A stretch of DNA of 64,000 nucleotides from positions 32,504 to 96,503 of the forward strand of contig NZ_JAJSOK010000026.1 in NCBI RefSeq assembly GCF_021283305.1, written 5' to 3'. Source of the stretch: Pseudonocardia kujensis. GTDB taxonomy: Bacteria; Actinomycetota; Actinomycetes; Mycobacteriales; Pseudonocardiaceae. How positions within the stretch are numbered: the stretch's first letter is position 1; the number at the start of each line of letters is the position of its first letter. Positions 17,858 to 26,491 of this stretch are shown piece after piece. Under the pieces are notes generated by a model. The model saw only the letters and a program-made list of their open reading frames with translations, did no database searches and had not been told where the DNA came from. A program made the translations under genes and the position numbers.

Positions 17858-19246
17858 ATGAACGATCCTGATTCGGTCACTGAACCGGACGAGGAGGCCC
17901 AGCGGCGAATGTGGCGGAAAGTGGGCTTCCGTATCCTGCCGCTCATCGGCGTGGCCTACATCATCAGCTACATCGACCGGGCCAACCTCGGCTACGTGGC
18001 CGCCCCTATGAGCGCGGACCTCGGCATGACCACCGCCCAGGTGGGCCTCGCCGCGGGCCTGTTCTTCATCGGCTACATTCTCGTCGAGATCCCCAGCAAC
18101 ATGATGCTCCATCGGATCGGGGCCCGGCTCTGGATCAGCCGGATCCTCATCACCTGGGGCATCATCACAGGACTCACCGGCACGGTCCATTCGGCAGGCC
18201 ATCTCTACATCGCGAGGGTCCTGCTGGGCCTAGCCGAAGCCGGTCTCGCGGCCGGAATCGTCCTCTACATCACTCTGTGGTTCCCCGAGCGGCAGCGGCG
18301 GTGGGCCATGTCGCTCTACCTGTTGACGATTCCGCTGTCGGGCATCATCGGCTCGCCGATCGCCGCGGCGTTGCTCAGTTGGGGCCCGAGAGTGCTGCAT
18401 ATCTCGGGATGGCGCTCGCTTTTCGTCGTGGAGGGGGCGCTGACGATTGCCATCGGGTTCGTGGTCCTCTGGCTCCTGCCCTCGCGGCCGGCGAAGGCCA
18501 AGTGGCTGACCGAGCCGGAGAAGCGGTTCGTTACCGCCGCACTCGAGCGTGAGGCCGCGACGAACGTCGCCCACGGGGCGAAGTCCCACGCGCGCTCGAC
18601 GCTCCTGGACAAGCGGGTGTGGGTGCAGAGCTTCGTGTTTTTCACGATCGTCTTCGGCGTCTACCCCCTCGCGTTCTTCCTCCCCACCATGATCGACACC
18701 CTGAACCGCACGATCGGCGCGGACGGCAACGTGTCGAGCGTGCTGCTCGCCGCGATCCCCTCCGTCGCAGCCATGGTCGCCATGGTGATCTGGGCCCGAG
18801 TCGGCGCTCGGCGTACCGTGGCCTGGGCCACGGCCATCCCCATGATCGGCGGCGTGCTCGGTCTGGTCGTCGCGGCGCTCACTCAGAACGGGCTCCTGTT
18901 CGTGGTCGCCGTCTGTGTCAGCGTCTCCGGCATCTACACAGCGATCCCACAGTTCTGGCGGCTCCCGGCGCTCACCATGACCGGAGCCGGTGCGGCTGCT
19001 GGGATCGCCTTGATCAACTCGGTGGCCAATATCAGCGGCTTCGTGGGTCCCTACATGACCGGGAGCATCCAGACCGCCACGGGTAGCTTCACCCTCGCAC
19101 TGCTGGTTGTGGCGGCCATTGTGGCTTTGGGCGTGGTCGTGATGCTGACCGCGGGGCGCGGCGCTGAGCGCGCCGCCCGCCGCGAACTCATCGAGGGCGA
19201 CTCCGCCGCCGCGGTGCAGACCGCGCAGCTGAACCGGAACACATGA
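17858..19246 (+). CDS. MFS transporter, anion:cation symporter (ACS) family
   Basis: Twelve-helix secondary carrier, 462 aa, for organic anions. ACS-type start: RILPLIGVAYIISYIDRANLG in helix 1, then AGLFFIGYILVEIPSNMMLHRIGARLWISRI covering helix 2 and the loop 2-3 motif. Later helices include FVFFTIVFGVYPLAFFLP and a C-terminal GPYMTGSIQTATGSF. ACS members carry phthalate, tartrate, glucarate and similar acids. It sits between a dehydrogenase and an SDR, so it likely imports the substrate of this operon. A second ACS carrier lies at 20298-21635. Confidence 0.9.
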   Translation: MNDPDSVTEPDEEAQRRMWRKVGFRILPLIGVAYIISYIDRANLGYVAAPMSADLGMTTAQVGLAAGLFFIGYILVEIPSNMMLHRIGARLWISRILITWGIITGLTGTVHSAGHLYIARVLLGLAEAGLAAGIVLYITLWFPERQRRWAMSLYLLTIPLSGIIGSPIAAALLSWGPRVLHISGWRSLFVVEGALTIAIGFVVLWLLPSRPAKAKWLTEPEKRFVTAALEREAATNVAHGAKSHARSTLLDKRVWVQSFVFFTIVFGVYPLAFFLPTMIDTLNRTIGADGNVSSVLLAAIPSVAAMVAMVIWARVGARRTVAWATAIPMIGGVLGLVVAALTQNGLLFVVAVCVSVSGIYTAIPQFWRLPALTMTGAGAAAGIALINSVANISGFVGPYMTGSIQTATGSFTLALLVVAAIVALGVVVMLTAGRGAERAARRELIEGDSAAAVQTAQLNRNT

Positions 19247-19301
19247 ACGCGGCGGAGGACGCCGGAAAGACCGGAACTGACGAACTGGACGGCGGTGGGA
19301 C

Positions 19302-20054
19302 GTGGGAACTCGGCTCGGGTCCAAGACGGCGCTGGTCACAGGCGCAGCTGGCGCGCTGGGCGGCGCGGTGGCGCGCTCCTTCGCCGACGAGGGGGTGGAG
19401 CGCCTGGTTCTCGTCGACCTCGATCCGGTCAGGGCGGAGAAGCTCGCCGGTGAGGACTGGGCCGCCGGGGTCGACGTGATCGCCGACGGGCTTGATGTCA
19501 CCGACGGTGATGCCTACGACGCTCTCGTCGCCCGGATTGTCGCGGAGCACGGATCGGTCGACGTTGTCGTCAACGCCGCCGGGAACGTGTCTCCATACGC
19601 ACCCATCCACGAACTCTCGACCGAGGACTTCGAGAAGTCCCTGCGCGCCCACCTGACGGGAACGTTCCACACGATCCGGGCCGTGGCCCGGGCACAGCGC
19701 GGCGCGGCGCCGGCGTCGATCGTCGCCATCGCCTCGGTGGCCGGAATGACGGTGTGGCCCAACGCCGCCCCCTACTCCGCCGCCAAGGCCGGGGTCATCC
19801 AGCTGAGCCGGGTCGCGGCGCGCGAGTACGCCGAGGACGGGATCCGAGTGAACGCAGTGTGCCCTGGCACGTTCCTGTCCTCGCGCCACGAAGCCATGTC
19901 CCAGTCCACACTGGAGGCCATCGGAGCCCGGCACCCTCTGGGCTTCGGATCTTCGGGCGACATCACGGGCGCGATTGTCTACCTGGCCTGCGACGAGTCC
20001 CGCTGGGTCACGGGCCACGCCCTGGTCGTCGACGGAGGGTGTGCCCTGGGTTGA
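19302..20054 (+). CDS. short-chain dehydrogenase/reductase
   Basis: Classical SDR, 250 aa, GTG start at 19302 (reads MGTRLGSKTALVTG). Nucleotide loop TGAAGALGG at about 14-22, NAAG at about 89, catalytic Ser in AIASVAG and YSAAK at about 157, then the PGTF loop and a C-terminal GHALVVDGG. It follows the MFS gene by 55 bp. Probably oxidises an alcohol intermediate; substrate not inferable. Confidence 0.87.
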   Translation: MGTRLGSKTALVTGAAGALGGAVARSFADEGVERLVLVDLDPVRAEKLAGEDWAAGVDVIADGLDVTDGDAYDALVARIVAEHGSVDVVVNAAGNVSPYAPIHELSTEDFEKSLRAHLTGTFHTIRAVARAQRGAAPASIVAIASVAGMTVWPNAAPYSAAKAGVIQLSRVAAREYAEDGIRVNAVCPGTFLSSRHEAMSQSTLEAIGARHPLGFGSSGDITGAIVYLACDESRWVTGHALVVDGGCALG

Positions 20055-20179
20055 GCGCTCAGCGATCCGCGCCCGGACTAGAGAGTCGATTTGCTGATGA
20101 ACTCGCCAGGGCTAGCTCGACATTGACCTCCGCATCTCTATGGGGACAGGTAGTTCGGACCCACTCGATCGTCATGCTC

Positions 20180-20266
20180 GGCCCGCTGATCCATTACCGC
20201 GGGTTAGCCGACCGCGGGGCTGCCGACGACGAGGGCAGCCGGCTCGTCTGCACGTACGTCAACTAG
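20180..20266 (+). pseudogene. C-terminal remnant of a 3-hydroxyisobutyrate-type dehydrogenase
   Basis: The 243-bp gap between the SDR and the second MFS gene ends in a short open stretch, GLADRGAADDEGSRLVCTYVN, stop at 20264-20266. It resembles the end of the intact dehydrogenase at 17815 (LLECDDSQIIRTYLN) and also lies just before an ACS-type MFS gene, as that one does. The rest of the gene is gone. The match is short, so the call rests mainly on shared gene order. The remainder of the gap (20055-20179) shows nothing. Confidence 0.35.
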
Positions 20267-20297
20267 ACACTCCCGTCCTCCCGAAGGAGCAGGTTCG

Positions 20298-21635
20298 ATG
20301 ACGAATCCCGCCGGACTGGCAGCGGCTGTGCCGGACATCGAGGACCGCATCTACCGCAAGATGCGCCGTCGACTCATCCCCATAGTCATGCTCGGCCTGT
20401 TCATCTCCAACGTCGACCGGATCAACATTGGCGTCCTCGCGGGTCCGATGTCACTGGACCTCGGCCTGACCGCGGCCGCGTTCGGCCTGGCGGCTGGCCT
20501 GTTCGCCGTCGGTTACAGCCTCTTCGAGATCCCGTCGAACATGGCGCTGGCCAAGTTCGGCGCCCGCCGTTGGATCGCCCGCATCATGGTCTCCTGGGGT
20601 GCGGTCACGATGCTCCTGGGCACCGTGCAGAACGAGCTCTCCCTCCACATCCTGCGCGCCCTGCTCGGGGTCGCCGAGGCCGGGTTCGTCCCGGGAGTGC
20701 TGCTCTACATGGCGATCTGGTGCCCGCCGCGGATGCTGCCGAAGACGTACTCGATGATGAACCTCGCCGTCCCCGTCGCGCTCGCGCTCGGCTCCGTGCT
20801 GACCTCCACCCTGCTCGGCCTGCACGGGCTGCTCGGACTCGCGGGCTGGCGCTGGGCGTTCCTGCTGGAGGGAATACCCGCGGTCCTCCTCGGCGTCTAC
20901 ATCTGGTTCCGCTTCCCCAACACCCCGGCCGACGCGGGCTGGCTCGACGCCGACGAGAAGGCCTACCTCGCCGAGGCCGGCGTACAGACTGACAACACCC
21001 GCGCACACCGGTTCGAGCAGCTCGGGGCCGTGCTCCGGCGGCCCGCCGCATGGATGTTCACCCTCACCTACTTCTGCATGGGACTCGGCTACTGGACGAC
21101 CATCTACTTCCTCCCCACCATCGTCCGCGAGCAGTTCGGCCTCGATGCCGCCGCGGCAGGCTTCGTCTCGGCCATCCCCTGGGCCTTCTCCGTGCTCGTC
21201 ATGCTGGCGGTGATGCGCAGCGTGACCAGGACCGGCGACCGGACCTGGCACCTGACGATCCTGCAGCTCGTCGGAGCCGTGGGAGTGTTCGTCGCGGCCT
21301 CGACCGGCACTCCTGTCCTCGCCCTGATCGGCCTCAGCCTCGGCGGCGCGAGCTTCTTCGGCACCTTGTCGACCTGGCAGTCGATGCAAGCACAGGTCTT
21401 CGCCGGGGACCAGGCCGCGGTCGCGCTGGGCATGATCACAGGGTTCACGAGCCTCAGCGGCCTGCTCGGGCCCTCTGTCATGGGCGTGATCAAGGACGCG
21501 ACCGGCTCCACCCACACCGGCCTGCTGATCATGTCCGGGTTCTTCGTCGCCGCCGCGGTCCTCATGTTCTTCGTGAGCCGCTGGACGGACCGGGTCACCG
21601 GCGGGCTGGCCGCCCGCGTGCCCGTGCCCGCCTGA
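20298..21635 (+). CDS. MFS transporter, ACS family, second copy
   Basis: Secondary carrier of 445 aa with twelve predicted helices. Helix 1 RLIPIVMLGLFISNVDRINIG, then AGLFAVGYSLFEIPSNMALAKFGARRWIARI, the same block as in the carrier at 17858, with overall similarity perhaps 35-40 percent by eye. AAGG-type Shine-Dalgarno AAGGAGC at 20285. It is followed after 19 bp by the OYE-type reductase, suggesting uptake coupled to reduction of an unsaturated acid. Substrate unknown. Confidence 0.9.
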   Translation: MTNPAGLAAAVPDIEDRIYRKMRRRLIPIVMLGLFISNVDRINIGVLAGPMSLDLGLTAAAFGLAAGLFAVGYSLFEIPSNMALAKFGARRWIARIMVSWGAVTMLLGTVQNELSLHILRALLGVAEAGFVPGVLLYMAIWCPPRMLPKTYSMMNLAVPVALALGSVLTSTLLGLHGLLGLAGWRWAFLLEGIPAVLLGVYIWFRFPNTPADAGWLDADEKAYLAEAGVQTDNTRAHRFEQLGAVLRRPAAWMFTLTYFCMGLGYWTTIYFLPTIVREQFGLDAAAAGFVSAIPWAFSVLVMLAVMRSVTRTGDRTWHLTILQLVGAVGVFVAASTGTPVLALIGLSLGGASFFGTLSTWQSMQAQVFAGDQAAVALGMITGFTSLSGLLGPSVMGVIKDATGSTHTGLLIMSGFFVAAAVLMFFVSRWTDRVTGGLAARVPVPA

Positions 21636-21654
21636 CCACTCGGAGGTACCAGTC

Positions 21655-22749
21655 GTGTCCGCCTTGTTCACCCCCTTCACGCTCCGCGGGGTCACCAGCC
21701 GCAACCGGATCTGGCTGGCGCCGATGTGCCAGTACTCGGTCACCGCCGAGGACGGGGTCCCCACCGACTGGCACCTCGCCCACCTGGGTACCCGTGCCGC
21801 GGGCGGGTTCGGCCTGGTCATGACCGAGGCCACCGGGGTGACCCCGGAGGGCCGGATCAGCCCGCGGGACACCGGGCTGTGGAACGACCGGCAGACCGCG
21901 GCCTGGGCCCGTATCGTCGGCTTCGTCCACGAGCAGGGTGCGGCGGCGGGCGTGCAGCTCGCGCACGCCGGCCGCAAGGGCGGCTCGTCGAACGGCTCGT
22001 GGTGGTTCGGCTCGCGTGTCCCGGCCTGGGAGACGATCGCCCCCTCGGCGGTAGTGTGGAACGGGTTCCCGGCGCCGCGCGCCATGGATGTCGCGGACAT
22101 CGAGGCGGTGGTGCGGGCCTTCGCCGAGTCCGCCCGCCGTGCCGACCAGGCCGGGTTCGACGTCGTCGAGTTGCACGGGGCGCACGGCTATCTGCTGCAC
22201 GAGTTCCTCTCGCCGCTGTCCAACCTGCGGACCGACGGGTACGGCGGCTCCTTCGCGAACCGCATCCGGTTCCTCGTCGAGGTCGTCGACGCCACCCGGG
22301 CGGCGCTTCCCGACGAGAAGGCCCTGGTCGTGCGGCTGTCGGCGACGGACTGGATCGACGGCGGCTGGGACGTGGCGGAGACCGTCGAGCTCGCCGCCCT
22401 GCTCCGTGACCACGGCGTGGACCTCGTCGACGCCAGCTCGGGAGGCCTCGACGAGCGGCAGCAGATCCCCGTCGGACCTGGCTACCAGGTGGACTTCGCC
22501 CAGGAGATCCGTGCCAAGTCCGGGGTACCGACCGGCGCGGTCGGGCTGCTGACCGATCCCGCCCAGGCCGAGGACGTGATCGTCACAGGCCGGGCGGACG
22601 TCGTCTCGATCGGCCGGGCCGCCCTCCGCGAACCGGCCTGGCCGCTACGTGCCGCGCACGAGCTCGGGCTGTCCCGGTTCGAGGCCCCCTACCCACCCGC
22701 CTACGCCAAGGGGGCCTGGCGACCCGCCGACGCCCCCGCCGAACGCTGA
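21655..22749 (+). CDS. NADH:flavin oxidoreductase, old yellow enzyme (YqjM/XenA-like)
   Basis: FMN-dependent ene-reductase, 364 aa, GTG start behind GGAGG. The YqjM-type opening FTLRGVTSRNRIWLAPMCQYS includes the Cys that tunes the flavin, QLAHAGRKG carries substrate-binding residues, HGAHGYLLHEFLSPLSN is the family block and GRADVVSIGRAAL the phosphate loop. It reduces activated C=C bonds or dearomatises/denitrates rings with NAD(P)H. Position after the MFS and before VOC and hydrolase genes suggests an early reductive step in this sub-pathway. Confidence 0.9.
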   Translation: MSALFTPFTLRGVTSRNRIWLAPMCQYSVTAEDGVPTDWHLAHLGTRAAGGFGLVMTEATGVTPEGRISPRDTGLWNDRQTAAWARIVGFVHEQGAAAGVQLAHAGRKGGSSNGSWWFGSRVPAWETIAPSAVVWNGFPAPRAMDVADIEAVVRAFAESARRADQAGFDVVELHGAHGYLLHEFLSPLSNLRTDGYGGSFANRIRFLVEVVDATRAALPDEKALVVRLSATDWIDGGWDVAETVELAALLRDHGVDLVDASSGGLDERQQIPVGPGYQVDFAQEIRAKSGVPTGAVGLLTDPAQAEDVIVTGRADVVSIGRAALREPAWPLRAAHELGLSRFEAPYPPAYAKGAWRPADAPAER

Positions 22750-22763
22750 ACGGAGAACCACGG

Positions 22764-23237
22764 ATGAAGATGCGCCTGCACCACGTGAACGTCGTCTCGG
22801 ACGACATGGAGGAGCTGAACGGCTTCTACAAGGACGTGCTCGGCCTCGACCAGATCCCGATGATCATCGAGGACGTGCAGGGTCGGACCGCCGTCGAGGG
22901 GGAGTCGGAGGAGGACGCACAGCGCCGATCCAACGCGGCCATGTTCAACCCCTCCAACGCCGCATTCTTCGACGTCAGCGGAAAGGACGAGCTGCAGATC
23001 CACATCGGCCGTCGGCAGGCCTACCTCGCGCACCGGCTGGGCCACACCGTCAACCCGGTCCTGAAGGGGCACTTCGCTTTTCGCACCGACGACCTCGACG
23101 CCGTCCGCAAGGCGCTCAACGAGGCCGGCATCCCCTTCTCCGACTACGGCGAGTGGGTCGTGAAGGGCTGGGACCAGATCTTCCTGACCGACCCCGCAGG
23201 CAACGTCGTGGAGATCCAGCAGGTACTCACGGACTGA
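22764..23237 (+). CDS. VOC-family protein, copy 2
   Basis: 157 aa, close paralogue of the protein at 16398 (about three quarters identical; the region SNAAFFDVSG to the C-terminus is nearly unchanged, the stretch around residues 39-60 is diverged). Metal ligands in HHVNVV and NVVEIQQ are conserved, as is FSDYGEWV. It starts 14 nt after the OYE stop. Retention of two copies in neighbouring units suggests two related substrates or a dosage role. Confidence 0.88.
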   Translation: MKMRLHHVNVVSDDMEELNGFYKDVLGLDQIPMIIEDVQGRTAVEGESEEDAQRRSNAAMFNPSNAAFFDVSGKDELQIHIGRRQAYLAHRLGHTVNPVLKGHFAFRTDDLDAVRKALNEAGIPFSDYGEWVVKGWDQIFLTDPAGNVVEIQQVLTD

Positions 23238-23261
23238 CCTCTTCTCGGAAGGATGCTGACG

Positions 23262-24035
23262 ATGACGACAGCGAAACGCCTCATCCCCCTGGCGGGCGGG
23301 AGCATCACCCTCGACTCCGGCTTCCTCGTGATGGGTGGGAAGGAGGAGATCACCGCTCCGTGCCCGGTCTTCCTCATCGAGCACTCGCGCGGGCTCGTTC
23401 TGTTCGACACAGGGATGGCGCCTGACGCGTGGGAGGACCCGCGCGGGGTCTACGGCGACCTGATGGACACCCTTAAGCTCACCCTGCCCGCGGAGAACCG
23501 GCTGGACCGCCAGCTCGCCAACCACGGTTTCACCCCCGCGGACGTCACCCACGTCGTCATATCCCACGGACACTTCGACCATACCGGCGGGCTCGGGCTC
23601 TTCCCGCATGCGCAGATCTACATGTCGCTCGAGGACATCCGGTACGCCTTCTGGCCGGACCCGCTCTACTCGCAGTTCTTCGGGCGAGCGGACCTCGACC
23701 GGGCCCGCGCGTACGCCTGGAACCCGCTGAGCTGGGACCTCGACCTGTTCGGGGACGGCAGCGTGCAGATCATCCGGACACCCGGACACACCGACGGCGA
23801 GCTGTCGATGGTGGTGAAGCTGCCGTCCCGCTCCTTCCTCATCACCGCCGACGCCGTGCACGCGCGCGACCAGCTCGCCACCGTGATGCCCTGCCCGGTC
23901 GACATGAACGCCTCGGCCAGCGTGCAGTCGATCCACCGCATCAACCAGCTCGCCTTCGCCCACGACGCGGAGATCTGGGTCATGCACGACCCGGACGACT
24001 GGGCGCGGCTCGGCGGCACCGACTGCTACAGCTGA
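23262..24035 (+). CDS. metallo-beta-lactamase-fold hydrolase, N-acyl homoserine lactonase-like
   Basis: Di-zinc hydrolase of 257 aa. The HxHxDH motif appears as SHGHFDHTGGL at about residue 105; RTPGHTDGE and the Asp in LITADAVHA complete the metal site, as in AttM/AiiA-type lactonases. ATG 23262 was chosen because GGAAGGA ends 8 nt before it, whereas the earlier ATG at 23253 overlaps that site. Placed after OYE and VOC, it more likely opens a lactone intermediate in catabolism than quenches signalling, but either fits. Confidence 0.87.
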   Translation: MTTAKRLIPLAGGSITLDSGFLVMGGKEEITAPCPVFLIEHSRGLVLFDTGMAPDAWEDPRGVYGDLMDTLKLTLPAENRLDRQLANHGFTPADVTHVVISHGHFDHTGGLGLFPHAQIYMSLEDIRYAFWPDPLYSQFFGRADLDRARAYAWNPLSWDLDLFGDGSVQIIRTPGHTDGELSMVVKLPSRSFLITADAVHARDQLATVMPCPVDMNASASVQSIHRINQLAFAHDAEIWVMHDPDDWARLGGTDCYS

Positions 24036-24045
24036 GGAGCGTGCC

Positions 24046-24534
24046 GTGCCCAAGAGCATGAGCTCGACGGATGTTCTCCGGCAGGCGATAGAGCGGCTGG
24101 GCCTCGACCACCTAGTCGAGGCCCAGCCGCGCGAGCGGGGTCTCCATCGCCTGCAGGTCGCGAGCGTGGCCGCAGGCGCGGCGGAGGGACAGGCGATCCT
24201 CTACGCGGCGGAGGTGATGCGCACCGCCGGGGGCGAGTCCGCGCTCGACACCGCGCAGGATCTCGCGTTCCGCGCCACCCGGATGCTCGCCCGCGACGAG
24301 CGCACGGGTGAGGTCCTGTGGTGTCTGTGGACGCTGCGGCGGCTCGTGCATCGACTCGCTCGCGCGCGGGAGCGCGCGCCCGACGACCACCTCGAAGCGG
24401 CGGGTGCTGCGCTCCACGCCGTCCACGCTTTCCTCTCCGCCTCCCTGTCCGAGACCGAGCCCCTGCAGAGCGCGCTGCGCGCGGAGGCCGCCCAGGGGCT
24501 GGACCGCGCCGCCGAGCACCTCGAATCGAAATGA
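24046..24534 (+). CDS. hypothetical helical protein
   Basis: Unrecognised 162-aa protein, GTG 24046 with GAGGAGC five nt upstream. It is almost entirely alpha-helical and Ala/Leu/Arg/Glu-rich, with no signal peptide or membrane segment: AIERLGLDHLVE, AQDLAFRATRMLAR, WCLWTLRRLVHRLARARERA. It starts 10 bp after the hydrolase stop and so belongs to that operon. A 15-bp perfect hairpin lies within its first 30 codons. Function unknown; a small helical regulator or chaperone-like partner are guesses only. Confidence 0.6.
   Translation: MPKSMSSTDVLRQAIERLGLDHLVEAQPRERGLHRLQVASVAAGAAEGQAILYAAEVMRTAGGESALDTAQDLAFRATRMLARDERTGEVLWCLWTLRRLVHRLARARERAPDDHLEAAGAALHAVHAFLSASLSETEPLQSALRAEAAQGLDRAAEHLESK
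24093..24130 (+). repeat. 15-bp perfect hairpin inside coding sequence
   Basis: Arms GCGGCTGGGCCTCGA (24093-24107) and TCGAGGCCCAGCCGC (24116-24130) with the 8-nt loop ccacctag. It is encoded within codons 17-29 of the hypothetical gene and downstream of the hydrolase stop. So strong a stem could attenuate the last gene of the operon; chance in GC-rich DNA is possible but unlikely for 15 perfect pairs. Confidence 0.7.
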
Positions 24535-24759
24535 TCATGCACGGGGTGTGTCGCAAAGCAGAACACCTGCGGAAACGTCGGTGGGCGGGACCTACGCCAC
24601 GTCGTTCTACGCCACCGCGGTCCTCGGCGGCGAAGGCCTCGACATGTACCTGGTCGCGGTCGCGGGCATCGCCGTCGGGGTCCTCACGGGGCGAACAGTG
24701 TATTCGTCGGGCTCTTCCGAGCGGCGGTCATCATCGTGACCCTCGGGTCGTACTCGATC

Positions 24760-25463
24760 GAAGTCGACCGCGGCGGGGTCGAGTTCGGGCTCGCCCGCTG
24801 TTGGTGACCTCCAGTCCAGCCACCCGGGCGGCGACTCGAGCCCGACGGGACACCAGCACCGTGTGCCGGGGGTGCAAAGCTGCCACCACCGCCAACACCG
24901 CGCTGCGGCGGTCGCGGTCCTCGCCGCGGAACCGGTATCAGTCGGCGGCGACGAGCACCATCGGCTGCAGCTGTGAGAGGCGGTCGACCGCGGCCTCGGG
25001 TGCGTAGTCCGCACCGACCGAGGCCCAGACCGCTCCGACGGCCGTGTTGGGAAGATAGCCGACGACGCGATCGCCCGTACCGACCCCGAGACCGCGCAGT
25101 GCGTCGGCGACGCCGGCCACCTGCCGTCGTAGGTCCTCGAAGGTCAGGACCTCGGCCGCCCTGGTCTCGTCGTGGGTGACGAATGCGGGCGCATCGGGGC
25201 TCGACGCACGGAGCAAGGGGTCCACGTAGTTGATCTGGACACCCGGGAACCATTAGGCGCCGGGTATGACGACGGCGTCCAGCACGTCCTGGTACTGGTT
25301 GCGGAACGAGACGTCGAGAAAGTCGTGCACGGCCGACCAGAACCCGGGGAGGCCGTTGAACGACCACCGCCAGAGTTGCTCGTAGTCGGCGAATCCGGCG
25401 GTGGCGGCTCAACCACCGGGTGAAGGCGCCGAGAGTGGAATCGTCGCGCTCGAGCGGTGTCAT
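24760..25463 (-). pseudogene. acetoacetyl-CoA synthetase pseudogene
   Basis: Minus-strand remnant of the N-terminal part of acetoacetyl-CoA synthetase. From ATG 25463: LGAFTRWLSRH, then a frameshift to GFADYEQLWRWSFNGLPGFW, FRNQYQDVLDAVVIPGA, an in-frame TAA where a residue precedes WFPGVQINYVDPLL, then GDRVVGYLPNTAVGAVW with an internal deletion, LSQLQPMVLVAAD, an in-frame TGA and YRFRGEDRDRRSAV. The adenylation core and C-domain are missing. The 24535-24740 stretch before it shows a plus-strand hydrophobic fragment (LDMYLVAVAGIAVGVLTG), perhaps transporter debris; 25464-25554 holds nothing clear. Confidence 0.75.
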
Positions 25464-25554
25464 CCCGAGGTGCCCACCGCCGTGGCGGCTGCCTCGTCCG
25501 GATGACGACGATCGTGGGTGATCCATGGCATCTGGGCGTCCCCCTCTCGGTCCG

Positions 25555-26478
25555 TCACGTCGAATGCGTGCCGGCCATGTGTGCGGCGAGATCCTCCGGC
25601 TTCAGGAACGACGGAGGGGGAGGCGGCCCCCAGTTGTACAGACCGCGTGCCCCTTCGATGGTCTCCGGGCTCCAGAGCTGGTCCTGGACGATCTCGTCGA
25701 GGTCGGAGTAGTACTCGGAGAAGTTGCCCGCAGGGTCCTTGAGGTACCAGAAGAAGTTCGAGCCGATGTGGTGCCGTCCCAGGCCCCAGACGTGTCTTCC
25801 AGGGTCCTGTTCCAACATCGCCGTAGCGCCTCGGCCCACCTCGTCGACGTCGTCGACCTCCCAGGCCGTGTGGTGCAGGAACGTCGTCGGCGCGGCCTGC
25901 ACCAGGACGTTGTGATGGTCGACCGAGCACCGCAGGAATGAGGCGAGGCCGGGGACCCGGTCGCTGAGCTTGAGTCCGAGACCGTCGCTGAAGAACCGTC
26001 GGCTGGCGTCCTCGTCGGGGCTCCCGATCACCACGTGACCGAGCTTTCGCGGGCGGACCCGCTCGGTGCGCTCGACCGCGGCGGCGCGGACGTCGGGCCT
26101 GTCAATCCGGCCCGGACCGTTGTAGAGCGGGGCCGGAGCGGGGGCGACCTCTCGACGCGGCGCGACTTTCAGGGTCACCCGCAGACCGGTGACCCGCTCG
26201 ACCGCCTCGAGCCGGTCCTCGTCGTGGTGGTCGACCGGGATCTCCATGTCCCGCAGGCTGCGCGCCGCGCGGCCGAGATCGTCGGGATCGTCGACCTCGA
26301 TCCGTAGCGCGTTCAGACGTCGGGCAGGGGCGCGGACGATGGTGAGCTGCTCGCCCCCGTCAGTGGTCGCGAAACGGCCCGGAGACGTCTCGGTCAAGCC
26401 GAAATCGCGGTAGTAGTCGCCGACAGCGGCGGGGTCCGGGACCCCCATCGTGACGGAGGCGAGGCGGTGCAGTGACAT
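25555..26478 (-). CDS. VOC-family extradiol-type dioxygenase
   Basis: Two-module VOC protein, 307 aa, like catechol 2,3-dioxygenase/2,3-dihydroxybiphenyl dioxygenase. The degenerate N-module (MSLHRLASVTMGV) and a C-module with the three Fe ligands: His in KLGHVVIGS (about 176), His in FLHHTAWEVDD (about 243) and Glu in NFSEYYSDLD. ATG 26478 has GAGGAG 6 nt upstream. Located 13 bp after the FAA hydrolase gene, the typical meta-cleavage pair: ring opening then hydrolysis. Ring substrate unknown. Confidence 0.87.
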   Translation of the reverse strand: MSLHRLASVTMGVPDPAAVGDYYRDFGLTETSPGRFATTDGGEQLTIVRAPARRLNALRIEVDDPDDLGRAARSLRDMEIPVDHHDEDRLEAVERVTGLRVTLKVAPRREVAPAPAPLYNGPGRIDRPDVRAAAVERTERVRPRKLGHVVIGSPDEDASRRFFSDGLGLKLSDRVPGLASFLRCSVDHHNVLVQAAPTTFLHHTAWEVDDVDEVGRGATAMLEQDPGRHVWGLGRHHIGSNFFWYLKDPAGNFSEYYSDLDEIVQDQLWSPETIEGARGLYNWGPPPPPSFLKPEDLAAHMAGTHST

Positions 26479-26491
26479 CATGAGCTCCTCT

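Noticed and set aside
20451..22100. 549-codon minus-strand frame
   Set aside because: Antisense to the MFS and OYE genes, composed of Gly/Arg/Glu/His-rich sequence with no family resemblance.
24535..24740. Hydrophobic plus-strand segment as a transporter gene
   Set aside because: Only about 40 residues look membrane-like, no start or full helix set; kept as possible debris in the pseudogene note.
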